From the NCBI RefSeq assembly GCF_002775205.1, contig NC_036454.1, forward strand, positions 8,499,882 through 8,563,881: a stretch of DNA of 64,000 nt, in the 5' to 3' direction. The notes below the pieces were generated by a model. It was given only the letters and a program-made list of their open reading frames with translations, searched no databases and had not been told where the DNA came from. Shown one piece after another: positions 23,901 through 37,480 of the stretch. This DNA is from Xiphophorus maculatus. Lineage: Eukaryota > Chordata > Actinopteri > Cyprinodontiformes > Poeciliidae. A program made the translations under genes and the position numbers. The first letter of the stretch is position 1; every line of letters begins with the position of its first letter.

Positions 23901-25600
23901 GTTCAGACCACCAGTTTTCTCGAGTTCCCATAAAATTACGAGTTAATTTCCCTAATATTACAACTTTATTCTAGTAATATTATGACTGTATTTTTGCAGT
24001 ATTATGCCTTACACTAATAAAAACTTAAAAAAATCTTAGTTTGACCTTAATATGTCAATTCAAAGTCTAAATAAATAGAAGTTGTAAAGAAATAGAAGTT
24101 GGGTGTGCTAACGTCACTCTGAACTATGGAATCACATTGGTGAATTTTGTTTTTCCAAAAATTAAACCTTTGAAAACCAAAAACTCCATTAATCAATAAA
24201 ATAGATTTATCAGTCAGCCCTAACAGTACTTTAAAGACAGATGATAGTAAAATATCAGATGAACAAAAAGACTGGAAAGAAAAGAATTCAAATGATGAGC
24301 TGCACAAAGGAGGAGTACTGAACTCCTGTTGAGATTTTCACAAAGTAGTTCAGGAGAAAAACATCAGGTTGGTAAACAAGATGATTGTAAACTGAGCAGT
24401 GCTTTTTAATGATTTAACATGTTCCTGATGTGCAGTTTGCTCTGCTTTTCTCTGACTCAGACCTCACTGGAAATCATTTTAAACAGTAATTACCTTTATT
24501 CTGCATATGCAAGTTTGCCATATTTTCTATGTGCGACATAAGAAGACGATCAGCTGGCAATGTTGTTTAAACTTTAATTTTAACAAAAAATACCTCTCTT
24601 AATTTGAAAAAACAGAAATATTAAATTTTACAGAACGTAGTCGGAACATCACCCTAAGTAAGACTTACAATAGATTTGTGAACATATAAAAATATCTAAC
24701 ATTTTGGAAAAATATACAATATTTACAAGACTAATAAAGTCTTGTAAATAATTATATCTTTAATTTAAGTAGTATAATCTTACGCTGAAAGGAATAATTA
24801 AAAATCCAACCTACACGTTAGTTATTGGGGAAAATATCCAACATTAAAAAATGTTAGTTTTTAGTTAAATCATCTCAACAACTCTAACAGAAATAAATGC
24901 AACTGAAACATTTTTCTTATTTTAAAATGATGTCAGAGGTTTGTAACTTTCATTTAGAAATCACTTCCTGTTTACCTGAGGTACAAATGACATGAAGCAG
25001 AGGTACATATCTTATGCCAACTTGTCAAAATAGGAAACATAAGCGAACATATGTGATCCAGAAATTTGTTACCCGCCTACAGTAGCTAATGTGCAGTCAG
25101 AGCAATAATTAAAAACAACTGAAACTGTGATGAACAATAGTCCTGAATGCATCTCAAAGAGTGACCACAGGTAAGATCTGGAGTAATGGACGCCCTTTTC
25201 TAATCAAAACAACCATCAACAAAACTATTCTTTATGCCAAAGAGTTGTTTGGAATGAGAAGTGGGACAAACAATCCAGTTGGAAAGAACGATAAATAGAA
25301 AAGCAACTCATGCCCATTGTTAGGTATGGTAGAGAACTGGTGATGCTGTGGGCCTCTTTCTCTTCTTAATGCCCTGCAACTTGGAATCATAAACCCTCTG
25401 ACAAAGCAGGGGATTTTAATGAAAAATAAGGAGGCCTCAAACATTAAACTGAAAAGATGATCATCAATAAGCAAAAGTGTCCATTTTTAAACTGCACTGA
25501 AAAAAAACAGTTGATCCAACTTAAAAAAGAAAGCAAATATATTAAGTTGTCATGTTGAATGTAAATAAAGTAAGTTTGACAAACTTAATTCAATTACATG
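20946..25600. other. Intergenic between the convergent prlrb and secisbp2 genes
   Basis: No coding exon recognised on either strand. It has a repeat copy at 21174-21480, AT-rich unique-looking sequence and short frames without motifs. The later part, to about 26517, may hold the secisbp2 3' UTR; a minus-strand AATAAA is at 25622-25627. Confidence 0.5.
21174..21480. repeat. Dispersed repeat with TTTATTTATACAGCAC start
   Basis: Contains the teleost word AAGTTTATTTATACAGCAC, a segment shared with 455-570, and a tail rich in GGTTCTGGTTCTGG. It is probably a truncated retroposed or DNA element. Confidence 0.55.
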
Positions 25601-26517
25601 TAACAAATGAACTTTCCTTTTTTTATTTTTTAGTTGGAGCTCCGTTCTGTGGTGAATTTAACCCCAAAGTTTCCTGCTGCTGCTTCCAAGTTCTGATTTA
25701 AGTTTCAAAACTGTGTGAGAACATGTGCTTACGTTACAGAGTAGTTCTATCAAAACGTCAAGTGTTCACAGTCTAAAGCTGTGACAAATCAACACACAGA
25801 AAAAAAACCTTCTGCAGAAAATGAGTCTAAAACTCAAAATCTGTTTCTTCTTTCCTTCCAGTATGAAGCGTTTCTAATATATGTCCTATTTAAGTATTTT
25901 ACAATCTTCTTTTCTAAATATTATTACATTTTTAAATCTGCTGGTCTTCATCACATCTTGTTTTATCCTATGTCCTTCCTTCCAATAAAACTGTTTTAGT
26001 CACTTATAAATAATTAATAAGCATGTTTTTAACTAATTGACACTTTACCGACCTTTAAAAAGCAGCTACATTTATATTTCATACATGAATGAAAAAGCTG
26101 CAGAATGCCCTAAAACTGCGTATTAATGTTTTATAAAGTGCTTCTAGCGTATTTACTATGTTTTGTCATTTCTAATTAAAGTGGTACTCATTTCAATCCT
26201 TAAAATGTTTCCAAAGATTGAATATAGTTATAAAGTCAAAAATAATGGCTCCAAAATATAGTGTTATATGATCAATACTAGAAAAGAAACATCCTACATA
26301 TTCAGCAGGAAGGGTCACAGTCAACATGGTTCAGAGTTTATATTTTGAGGCTTCCTATCTGGTTCTTTTCCTGAAAGAATTCAAAGAATTTATAATTTAC
26401 AGGAAATAGAATTAAATGAGAGAAAAAAAATCAAACCAAAAGTGTTTTTTGTGGGTGTGGCAACCCAAATAAATTTTTTTTTGCTTTGTTTTGTAGCTGG
26501 AGAAAGATTTGTTGCAG

Positions 26518-29500
26518 TCAACTCTTGTCTTCTTCTGCGTTTTCTGTACATTCGCTGTCCAGGAGCTGCTCCATGTGGCTCAGGAAAGCGTGGCTGCTTT
26601 CTTCCTCCAGAATTTGCTCCCAGAATTTCACTGAGAAGCAAGAGAGGAAAAATGATCAGCACAGGTACATTTCTCTACTGGTCTTAAAACAATAGTATTA
26701 CAGTATTGAGTAATTGGCTTATTACTGGAATCAATTAAAAAACGTCTGATTATTTTCAGGTTTATTATTATTATTTTATTTTATATATTATTTATTATTT
26801 TCTAAACAAGCAAAACCAGAGTAAGATTAGCACTACTTCAACATATTTTTACTCAAGTAAAAGTAAAAAGTAGCTTTCCAATAAGTTACTCATGAGTAAA
26901 AAAAAGTATTTGGTAAAAAGGCTACTCAAGTACTAAAATTTAATTTAATATTTTAAAATGATGATGACAAAATATGAAGATATGTGCAAATTCTGGCATT
27001 TTAAAGGCTAAATTAAACAAAATACTACAAATAAATAATACACTCAAGCAAAATAAGCTTTTTCAAACTTTTTTTCAATATTAAAAAACTTTACATAAAA
27101 TTAATACTTACAATAAGTAATGTGTATAGGATAATGTACTCCTAGTGGTGATATGTATTAATAATCTCCAACAGGCTCAGCAGATAGAAAAAAACAGAAC
27201 AACAAAGCTGGTGTATGAACAAGAGGTCTCGCTCTAACAAACTAAGTGTGAGTCTATGTTTGAAATGTTTCTTCTTTCTTCATTGAAGTTGCTTGTGCCG
27301 GATACAGAATCCAGAAATTTTACTCAAGTTAGAGTAGCGATTGTTCATAGTAATATTACTAAAGTAAAAGTAAAATGTACAACGCAGTAAAACTACTCCA
27401 AAAAGTACATATTTTCCAAAACGTTACTCAAGTAAATGTAGCTAGTTACACCTCTGGTTTTATCTTATTGATCAGTTAATGAAAAAGATGGCTTCCCTCT
27501 CATTGCTGCGCTGTAAATAAAACGCTGTGACTTACAGTAATGCGGTTTCTCGGACCATTTGCTGTCGGGTCCAGGCTCAGACTCCTCAGCCAGACTGTTA
27601 ATCTGCAGTGGCTCCGTGTTTCCCTGCTGGTCTGTATCGGGCTGGTCGCTACGCTCCAGGCTCAACAGCATCACCTCGTAGGCTCTCCGAGCCTCAGCTG
27701 ACAACTCAATCATCTTGTGATAGAAATCCTGTAAGTATCAGAGCGAATTTTCACATTTTAAAATGTTAGTTACCCTTTACAGCTACTAGATGTTCAGCAT
27801 CTTACTGTAAAAATCTTTCAGATGTGGATATAAGCATAAAATTCTTTTCAATTAGTCAGTTATTTTTTTTAAATGGCTGCCATTTTTGACACTTTTAAAT
27901 CAATTATTGCCATGAAATGAGACATGGATTAACTTTATGTCACATTATATGTTTTTAACTATATGGTCATCCTTCTTATACAACTTTAAAGTAGTAACAT
28001 GTAGTAAAATGAGATGCTGGTTAGGGTTAACTTCCGCTAATATTTTTAATGTGTTTAGCAGTTCAGCATTAGCAGAACTTATTTTTAATGTGTTTACTGG
28101 TTTAGCAGTAGCTAAGCTAGGATTCTTGTTTAGCAGGCTACTGGTTAGTGAATCTAAATTTGTGGTTAGATGTGGTTATAACTACTGCCAATTTTAGTGC
28201 AAACATGCAGCTCTAGAAAAATTAAGAGTCCATTGAAAACCTCCTGGTTGTTCCACCAAATATTGATTTCTGATCTCTTTCTGATTTTTGTGGTGGCCAT
28301 CTTGAAAAATCAAAACATTTACAGTACATATGATTTCTATTCATCCAGTCATCTACGATTTGACACCAAAGCTATTCATCTGTGATAAAAATCAGTCTTC
28401 CTTGACAACCATCTTGGCGGCCATCTTGACTTTTTCATTTGCTTTTTTTTCATGAGAGCAAGCCCCTGGGAACTTCTGCACCAAGTTAGGAGGTTCTAGT
28501 ATCCGCATGTGAAAGATTTTGCTGCCCTACATCTGAGAATGATAACCCTGACCTGCGCTCCATCGTAGTTGAAGATGCCCACAAGGCTGACTGGCACAGC
28601 CTTGTTGACACAGTGGCCCAGTGCTTTCCTGGAAAGTGCAAACACGAACGGTACGCCCTGTTCGCGACACATGTTGATGATCGTGTGCAGAACCTCGTCC
28701 AGGCCACCTGTGGAGGGAATATTTTCTATCAACATGCAGCTTTTCTCCGTCCAGTTTCAGCAGCTGCACGCCTGTCTGGACCTCAACGCCACCGATGTTG
28801 TAATTGTACACATTTATGACGCAGAGTCTTTTATTTCCATCCAAGATGAAAAACAAAGTTTTTCTTGGTCTTGTTTCAGGATCTAAATGCTTTTCCTCAT
28901 CAGAGTGAAAATGTCACAAAATACTCTCAAGTTTCTGTTTTTGGTGTCCTACCACATTAATAGGCATTATTTTAGTTATTCTTCAAAATGGAAAATACAG
29001 GAGAACATGCTATTAAAAAATGGTGGAGTATTAGGCCCATACTAATAAAAAATACACACACAAAGAAAATCACAAGAATAAAGTCATAGTGTTGCGAGGA
29101 TAAAGTTGAAATAATTACAAGAATACAGTTGTAATAATATGAGAATAAAGTCATTATAGTTCAAGTATAAATTCATAGTATGATGAGAATAAAGTCATAA
29201 TATTACGAGAATAAAATTTTCACATTATGACTTCATTCTCGTATTATTTTGACTTTATTCTCGAATAACTTTACTGTTATGTTATGACTCTATTTTTGTA
29301 AAGAAATTTAAAATTTTCTTATTGTGGTTCTTATTCTCCATCATAATTAAATATGGATGATCATTCATAAAATCTGTAAAAAAAAAAAAAAAAAATTAAC
29401 AACCTAAACAAATACAGTTAGAGTAATAATTAAAAAGCTTTAAAGAATTGAAATTGTGGCCATCATCTTGGAAGAGAATCCATATTTATCTGTCCAGTTT

Positions 29501-32500
29501 GCACATTAAGAGGTAAAAATACTCCTACACTCACTGCAGCAGTCATAACAACCGTTAGATCTATCTAACACTGTTTGGAAAATCTTTTTTTCCTACTGTC
29601 ACTAATGTAAACATTTGGAGTTTGCTAAAGGTTTCTGTGACTTTCCCTGGAACGATGACACTCATACTCAACCCATGACAACAAACATCCCATGTGGGTT
29701 TGGCATAAAATAAAAAAATTATATAAGCAAAAGGTGCTTGTTGCATGGTGAAAGATCTGTGATGCTGTAGGCTTGTTTTTTTTTTCTTTAAAATGCCCTG
29801 GGAACTGTGTTAGAGTTCTTGACCTGATAAACCAGAGAATATTAGGCTACGTTCACACAGCGGGTAAAATCCCCATCTGATAGAAAAATAAAAAAAATCC
29901 AATCTTTGCCACTTCAACATGAAGTCTAATTATTACAAGTACCCTGTCACAATAAAATTATTATTATTGCAAGAAATGCTAATGTTGTTTTGATATGATT
30001 TTAAAGTAATATAAAGATAATGGCATATTAACTCCAAGTTTTCTCTCTCCTCAAAGACCAATAAACTCTTATTTTGTAAACACAACTTAATGCTGGAACT
30101 GAAAGATATTTTAATTATCCAAAATAAAACGCAACAACCAAAAACAGTAAATAGAATGGAACTAAAAACCACACACATACAAAAACATAAATAAAATTGA
30201 TTATGATCTCCCTCTAAGCACATTAATAATCAGAATGGGAATTGTTGAGCTCATTTTAATTGATCATGAGATTAATGTTATTATATAATAATAATTAATT
30301 TATTTGTTTTTTTGTTGATCTATTTTGGATATTTAGAATGTCTTCCAGTTCCAGTGCTAAATGTTTGTTAGAATTTAAAGTTTACTGATCTGTGAGAAAG
30401 TGTTTTGTCTCAACGCAACAATATTATCGTTTCTCGCAATAACGTCTGGGACAATTTATTGTCCAGCTAAATTTGTCATCGTGAGACGATTAATAATTCC
30501 CCAGACTTTTCTTAAATAATCTACAGCCGGTGCTTTTGAATACCTTTGGACTGGATGCGTTCGCAGTTTGGCGAGATGATGACACATTTGACCTTCTTCA
30601 GTTTGAGGTGTTTCAGAACCTCTCGAAGGCCCATCACGATCCGCCGCTTCATGCGGGCCTTCATGGGATCCTTCTGGTACAGCCGGTCCTGGAACCGGAC
30701 CAGCTCCTTCAGCAGTGACGTCACACACTCATCCAGGTCTTTCCTCAGCATCTGGCTGCAGTAGCTGCCATGCAAACAACAGCAAATCATTACACAGAAG
30801 TCTCTGGATATTAGCAAAGTGTGGATTGATGCTTAAATATCGATACTTCCAATACCAGACTTTGAATTACTCCACTTTTTTATTGTGCTTCAAAATCGAT
30901 TCTCTCAAGTCTAAGTATCAATACTTTCAATACTTCAGTCACTTGAGATAAAGGATCTTAACAAGAGCTCGTTAAAAAGTAACTAAATCATTGAGATCTT
31001 TCCTAAATAAGAATCTTTTCAAAGGCAGGAGACGTTCTGCGCAAAAACAAAACAGACTGAAGGGAAAACAGTAAATATGGTTTTCCTTAACAAAAACATG
31101 AATGGGAAAGTTTCAAAGATGGATGCCTTTGCTTTAGGTTCATTAACATGTTTTCAAAGTAATCTGATTTTGTAATGTCAATTAGGATGCAAGCTTTCAT
31201 TTTAGAGTAGTTCCTAATAACTAAACAAGGATTTATTTCAGTAGGGTTATTATTTACTCATGTTTTTATTTTGCAACACCATTTTAACATGCTTTGTATG
31301 ATTGTCTGCTGTTGTTAAAATAGCCTGGCAATAATAAAAAAGGCCGTCACCCTAATGTACTTCAGACTTCAAACTAAATCAATTAAAGTGATGTCTTGCA
31401 TTCTTATACAGCAAAGAATTGAATTACTCCACTTTTTTTTTAGATTTACCAGACACATTATGTGTTTTTGAGCAAAGTATTGGCATTGGACATCAAACAT
31501 CACTAGTCGATACGAAGGGAACAACGTTGCGGCCTTACTCTCTAAACTTCCTGCTGTGAATTTTGGGAACGTTGTTCTGTTGGGGCTCAGATGAGGGGAC
31601 TTCCTGTTGCACATCATCGTTTTTGTCGTTGTCCTCATCGGCTTCATCCATGTTGGAGTTTGTGCCGTTTAAATTCAAATGTTCGTCGAATCCTTGTGTA
31701 AGGCTCTGAATGTCTTCTGAAAGAGACAAACAGAATAAATTGAGTCATTCTGAAATCTTTCTATAGTGAGAACATGTTGGCTCTGACCTGTGTCATTTGA
31801 GTCATGCTGCTCTTCTGCAGCATCATTAGTGAATTCAGAGCCATTATCAGGCAGCAGTCCTCTCTCCTCTAGCAGACGTCTCTGTTTTTTCTCTTCTCTT
31901 TCTTTCAAAATGACCTGAATATGTAACAGAATAAAAGCTTAAAGGAAAAAATTGCATCATATTTTAGTACTAAAAAGCTAAAAATGCTCATGAAACAAAT
32001 CATAAACAGCCTTTTCTTAGTTTTGCTTTTTTGGACTCCTTAAGTGGCATACTTTTAGCTTTTAACCCCAACAGATTAGCCCACAATGTACTGATATTAA
32101 GTCAAGCAGAAAGGTGTGAGTTTTTCACAGGTTGATGTTAGAAGTATTTTTAGCTACAGATGCATCCTTTGGTACAAATGATCAAGCGTTCACTCAAGAA
32201 ATTATATGTTATTGGATTTTAGGTAGTAGATTTATTTTAAAAATGAATTGAATTAATTGTTTATTTGTATATTTTAAAGTATTTCTGCAGATATGCCAAT
32301 ATTTTTTATCCATTTAATAGACAGAATAATCAGTGACTAAAATAATTGTTAGCTGCAGCTCTAAAATCTTCACTTTATGAGCTCAAACTCAGACTTTTCT
32401 ACCAACACTTTGGCCAAACGTCTTGCACTAATGGCCGAGTTTGTCGTCCCACATGTAGCATCATCACTCTTTATCAACCTCCAGCTGCATTCTCGACTGC

Positions 32501-35500
32501 TTGCTCTTTCTTTTCACATTTAATCATTTAAATAAATATAACAGTCAGGATCTTCTAAACAGTGCTGAAAACGAGAAGTTGTAAAAATGATATATATGAG
32601 CTTCAATATAACAATGCAACTACTATAATGATCAACAGTGAGTGTCTGGCAGACTGTGTCCACTTGCCTTCTTCAGAGGAGTGGGTTTCTTGGCTTTAGG
32701 CACTTCTCTTTGCTTTCCTTTCTTAACTAAAGGGCTGGTCGAGTCCAACGGATTGTGTGCGATTTTATCCTGCTGCCATGGCGGCTTCTTCAGAGCCGAC
32801 GATTGCTTCTGGACGACAGGCAGTCCTCCACCAACTACAGTAAAGCAGACATCGATTAATTATGTTCGTAAACGCGGTTTTTAAAGAAATAAAAACCTAT
32901 TAGCTGACCAGAGAGAATGATCGGCTTGGTGTCCTGCTTTGATTTTTGAGTTTGTTGCTTCTTTTCCAGGACGGCCAGCATGTTTCCGATGTCCAGCTGG
33001 ACCGGGGCTTTGCTCTTTTTCCCCGACACTTTCTCTGCTTTCTACAAATCAGGTGATGAAGGTCAGAGCTACGTCACTGAGACAAAACCAGACTGCTCTG
33101 ACAGTGTCAGTTTTAACAAATGATTACCACAAACCTGTCCTTTTTTAGTAATTTCAGGCAGTTGAGTTTTTCCTACTGGTGATTTTTCCTTGTTCAAGTC
33201 GGCAGACTGGTACTGTCCTCCTTCTCTTTGGTTTTCCTTGACATCAAACCACAACATAAGACTTTTATTTATGATATTTTATCTTATGTTGATGCATTTA
33301 AACCACTGATGATATCTACCTCTTTGCATAGCTTTGTTTTACTGTTTAACCCAGTTAAACCCAGCACCAAGTCAGGGAATTCTTCTTCATCCTAGGAAAA
33401 AATGTTAAATTCTGTTAAATGTCCAAATTTTTATTCACCCAGAAGAAGCAAAAATCTAATTTTACCTCAAGTTTTGGAGGCTCATGATGAATTAGTGGAC
33501 TCCCTGACTCGGCTCCTGCATCCTCAGCGTTGCTTTTGGATTTCTTTTTCCTCTTTCGCTTTTTCTTTCCTGGGCCTCCCTCTTCTTGTGGGGTAGAAAG
33601 GCATTTTGTCTGGTAATATAAACAAAATGAACTTTAGAAAAAAAAAATTGTAAAAAAAGAGATGCATTTTTTCAAAAACAAACAAATAAACCAAAACAAA
33701 AAACAGGCTAATAGTTCAGGAAATAAGCCCAAAAAGAACAGAGCTAGTTGTTGGTAAATGCAAAAACATGAAAAATATATGCAAACATGTATGCAAACTT
33801 CCATTTTACAAGGTGCAAGTAATTCTCTTTAAACCAGTTTAACTGCCTGTTTTTTTTTCAGCTTTCTTAGCTTCATGGTTCTGTATATATCAGGAATGCA
33901 CAGATCTACTTTTGTCACTCCCAATATACCAACAGAATAGAGATTTGTATCCGTCAATACCGATCCAAAACAGAAAAACAGTCCTGAATAGACCTAAAAC
34001 TGTTCTTTTTTAATGAAGCATAAACATAAATGTACTGAATAACAAGTACATTTGATAACTCTGCACCAGTACAGCACATTTAAATACACCAATAGCTTCA
34101 CAAGTTTGGTCAAACATGTAGAAATAAACTGCAACAAACTTTCTCTAAATGGTTCTGAAAGTGCAATTAGTAATTCTAAATATAATATAAAATAAATAAA
34201 GTATGACGTTGTGCAGACCGCAGAGTACAGAATTAGACTGAATAGATCTGCATTTATGGATTGGGTACATTGTCACCGATACCCAATCTAGATTTTTATT
34301 TCAACATCAGTATCGATACAGATATTAACACTCTTTACTTTATGCCAAATATTTGCAGCGTTTCTCAATATTAGAGGGGATAATCTTTTTTAAATTGTTG
34401 CCCAAATGTAAATTATTGAGCTCATTATAATTAATTATGCAGGTAATAAATTTATTGCTTATTGCAACAGGCTTAGAGTCAAAATGAAGCTTAATCTCAG
34501 CCATGGCATTATTCTGAGGGCCTGTTTCGCTGCCGGTCCATTGCAGAAAGTGGATGAAAGAATGAAGAAAGATAATTACCTCAAAAATCTTTATTTCACC
34601 TCATATCAACGACTTTATAGATGAATAAAGTTACTAAGTTTTCAAAAACAATCCAAACTGGTGAGCAGTGTCCTCCCAGTCGCTTTTTTATGCTCAGAAC
34701 CATCAGAGAGCTTTGTTGATGATCCAGCCCAGAAAACCGAAGAGAGGTTCTGCCTGATCAACTTCCAGCCCAACTCGACTCTCGGTGAGTCCATTTAAAT
34801 TTCTTCCTTACGCCTCAAAAGAGAAGAATAAAAACTGAAACCCTTTTTATTAAGAATTAAACCAGAAAAAACAAACTGCACCTGTGTGTCGCTGCGGCGG
34901 ATTGTCTCGTCTGTAACAACAGGTTTCTTTGGGGGCTGAGAGGCAATATTTGCCCAGGATGTTATTACCGGCTGAGCTGCTAGGAAAGAAAGAAAAACAA
35001 GTGATTCACAAGTTAGAAAAGACTGTCGCTGTGGTTCAGGAGATGATTTCAGCCTTTACCTGGCAGGTTAACAGTGGTCTTATTCTGCAAGGGCTCAAGT
35101 TCTGCTGTAGAGCCATTTCTTCCAGCCTGCCAATAATAATACAAAACAGCTCAGTGTTCATATTTCTACATGATCTAATCTGATTTTTCTTTTAAATACA
35201 GAAACTAACCTTCTGGGAAGTCGTCTGAGTTTGTGGGTTTGTGCATTGAGGGCTTGGACCCCAGCAGTCTTTCTGTGCTCCAGCATGAGAAGTTGATTTC
35301 TGCAAAACGCCAGCTAACTCTGGAAAATCAGCCATCTTCACTTCAAACGGGACAAAATCTGCCAGTGCTGGTGTTGATTTCCTTCCAGAGGCCGGGGCTG
35401 ACCTGACATGTCTAAAACCTGCTGACGCCCCAAAGGGACAGACAATAAATGAACGGCTAAATAAAGCTTTATAATTATTCATCTGCATCAATAACACAGA

Positions 35501-37261
35501 TAAGATATATGTTAAATAACTAAATGTGCAAATCATTAATTAAAAATCTGAATTCATGTTATATTAACATCATTCATAAATACTGAAGTATTTAAATATT
35601 TCATAGACTTATGTTGCCGCACATGGAGAATTTTATTCCATCTCTAAGCCTTGAACATCATTCGATCGGGTCAAGACAAAAAACTATTGGTCTGTAGTTA
35701 AACTGCAGGTTAATTATTATTATTATTATTATTATTATTCAAGTTTATTTAATTGAGGACAGTAAACAATGTTACGTGATAAAAACAAAGTGACCATTGT
35801 TTTAAACAAAGGTTTTCTAGACAGTCTAATTTGTAAACCGAGTCCCTTAGTTGGATCTTTCGCTGAAAAATAGAAAAGCTAGAATTAAAGATTCCCGTCA
35901 CACACACACACAATAATCATCATTAGGGTCTTTTTGGTGAATCAGCCTGAAAGTCTTAATTATTTCATGATGGACTGTGGCAATGGAAATGTTAACTTGA
36001 TAAATACTGAAGTAATTTAACTAAATTAATGAAAATTTGAGTTAATAATTGAATTATTTGTATTCTTCTTCTGGCTGTTCCCTCTTCGTGGGTCATCACA
36101 GCAAGTCATCCTCTTCCATCTAATTAAATGCATTTGTTCAATTTCAAATTCAAAGATAAGTTATTGTAGATGGTGATGGAAAGATCTCCTGTAGCAGTCT
36201 GTATTTAAGCATACTTGAAGAAGCCTCTGATTAAAGACACTCTTAATTATTGACAAATTTAACTATATACCAATAAACGTTTATTCAAACAATGCACATA
36301 TTATAGTTTTGTATGGGTTATTATATGTATAAATAGCTTTTGAAGGCATAATTTGGTTATTTCTGAAAATGTACATGCGAGTCACTTGTGATCTGATGGA
36401 TGATGTTTACCTTTTTGTCGTGCATCCGATGAGTTTTTGCCCACATTTCTGCCCTGAGAGTCATTGCTGCTTTTTGATGTCTGCAAACACACCAACAAAA
36501 TGATTGAAATCTATTACATAAATTAAGTCACAGTAACTTAGTGTGACTTTAATAAGTGTAATAAAAAGAAAACCTTTGAATGTGGATCCCAGAGGAGCTT
36601 GTTTTTGTCACTGGTTTCCCTCACAGGACGTCTGCTGCTGTAGCCATGACTTCTTGAAACATCTCCCCTTTTTCCTGCTTGTTTTTGGCTCAGATCTGTC
36701 CAGTTCCTTAATAAACACAGACACAGAGAAAAGATACGATCAGGGGTCGAGTTGCTGATTACTTGGGCTTAGCCATGATCTCCATACCTGGCTGAAGTTT
36801 GGTTGGACACATAAGGATTTGGTAAGACCAGAGGAACTGAAGCTGTGTGAGGATTAGAAGCATCTCTGCTTCTTTTCTTCGGATGTTTTTCAAAATCCTG
36901 GGGAGAACAATTACTAGGTGTCGGTTTGCTCTCCTGGAAAAAGTAAAGTGATGTCAACAAAAACCTTTGGTAAACATGTAACTTATAATTACTTAAATAA
37001 ACATTATAAGGAACACTTCAATCATATGTTCTGCTTTGACATGTCGACGCTTTAAGAAGTGTTAAAAATACAACATTTGTGCTTCAGACAAAATTACGTC
37101 TTCGGGAAACAAAATATTATCTTTCACTTCATCAGTTGCCCCCCATTTAGGCACTTTTTAGAAAGAACTGTAACTGTAGCAGGACATATTCGCATGCGTT
37201 AGCTTCAGTGCTAGCTAAATAGGCAGTTATAATCCAATTTGGTGTTCTTTACCTTCTCCAT
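26518..37261 (-). CDS. secisbp2: SECIS-binding protein 2
   Basis: Binds the SECIS hairpin in selenoprotein mRNA 3' UTRs and recruits the selenocysteine elongation factor to the ribosome. Coding exons, 5' to 3': 37253-37261, 36788-36933, 36574-36706, 36411-36480, 35210-35418, 35060-35126, 34882-34979, 33466-33609, 33320-33391, 33135-33236, 32909-33041, 32668-32834, 31788-31914, 31539-31716, 30544-30764, 28553-28707, 27536-27728 and 26518-26630. Phases agree and give 778 aa. FxxKMADFPEL in exon 5, the lysine-rich KKKRKRKKK stretch in exon 8, the SID-like RFQDRLYQKDP in exon 15 and the L7Ae RNA-binding domain (about 585-690, LKCVIISPNCE-like then ALSRKALG) match the family in order. The N-terminus is shorter than the roughly 850-aa mammalian form, and the start exon encodes only MEK. 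Intron 12 uses a GC donor. The L7Ae and SID sequences fit SECISBP2 rather than SECISBP2L. Confidence 0.92.
26812..27460. repeat. ACTCAAGTA-type dispersed element in secisbp2 intron 17
   Basis: Opens with AGCACTACTTCAACATATTT and closes with GTAGCTAGTTACACCTCTGG; it is the reverse orientation of the copies at 6950-7482 and 47850-48002. It is one of the longest copies in the window. Confidence 0.6.
29041..29300. repeat. AATAAAGTC foldback repeat
   Basis: Runs of 'gaataaagtcataatattacgag' type words are followed by their reverse complement (TTATGACTTCATTCTCG), giving a hairpin around 29180-29270. A related tract without a clear second arm lies at 49010-49210. It is in secisbp2 intron 15. Confidence 0.6.
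29941..30487. repeat. TCACAATAA-type dispersed element
   Basis: Starts with CCTGTCACAATAAAATTATT and ends with a 'cagctaaatttgtcatcgtgag' segment, its approximate inverted end. Relatives are at 5530-5880 and 52741-53098. It lies in secisbp2 intron 15, ending about 57 bases below exon 15. Confidence 0.6.
32666..32667 (-). other. GC splice donor of secisbp2 intron 12
   Basis: The exon ends CTGAAGAAG and the intron starts GCAAGT. The next exon (31914 downward, GTCATTTTG) begins in phase 0, so the only GT nearby, 4 bases later, would break the frame. AAG/GCAAGT is the usual form of a GC-AG donor. Confidence 0.8.
35713..35739. repeat. (ATT)9 microsatellite
   Basis: Nine ATT units within secisbp2 intron 4, next to an AGTTTATTTA word typical of the ends of short fish repeats. 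Confidence 0.9.
36105..36250. repeat. Non-LTR retrotransposon-like 3' fragment
   Basis: Shares GAAGAAGCCTCTGATTAAAG and 'gttattgtagatg' words with the copy at 6609-6800. Truncated and without a coding frame; lies in secisbp2 intron 4. Confidence 0.5.
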
Positions 37262-37480
37262 CTTCAGGCGTTTTTAAGATTTAGTCACATATTCGTATTT
37301 TCGCATGTGGTTCCAAGTGTTGTCAAAGTCCATCCCACGATTATGCCATGAGTTTGTTAATCATGAACAACCTGTTTGATAGCTTAGCATGAAAAACAGA
37401 GGCTAGCTGTGTGATGCGTCAGTTGCGGTCGAGCCGACTCAATCCGCTAGCTGTTCTAATTGAACGATCTCAATTCATTT
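37262..37480 (-). promoter_or_regulatory. Likely 5' UTR and promoter region of secisbp2
   Basis: Directly upstream of the minus-strand ATG, the sequence becomes less AT-rich and includes GATGCGTCAGTTGCGGTCGA near 37415-37434. No clear TATA box. Position alone is the main evidence. Confidence 0.35.

Noticed and set aside
32939-33041. Alternative donor at the ATAG/GTTTTT site for secisbp2 exon 11
   Set aside because: It is also in phase but adds QLI and has a weaker donor. The site CTCTG/GTCAGC gives the family-like PIILSVGG.
3415-35739. Possible CRISPR-like or regulatory meaning of the AAT/ATT arrays
   Set aside because: They are plain trinucleotide microsatellites with no spacers.
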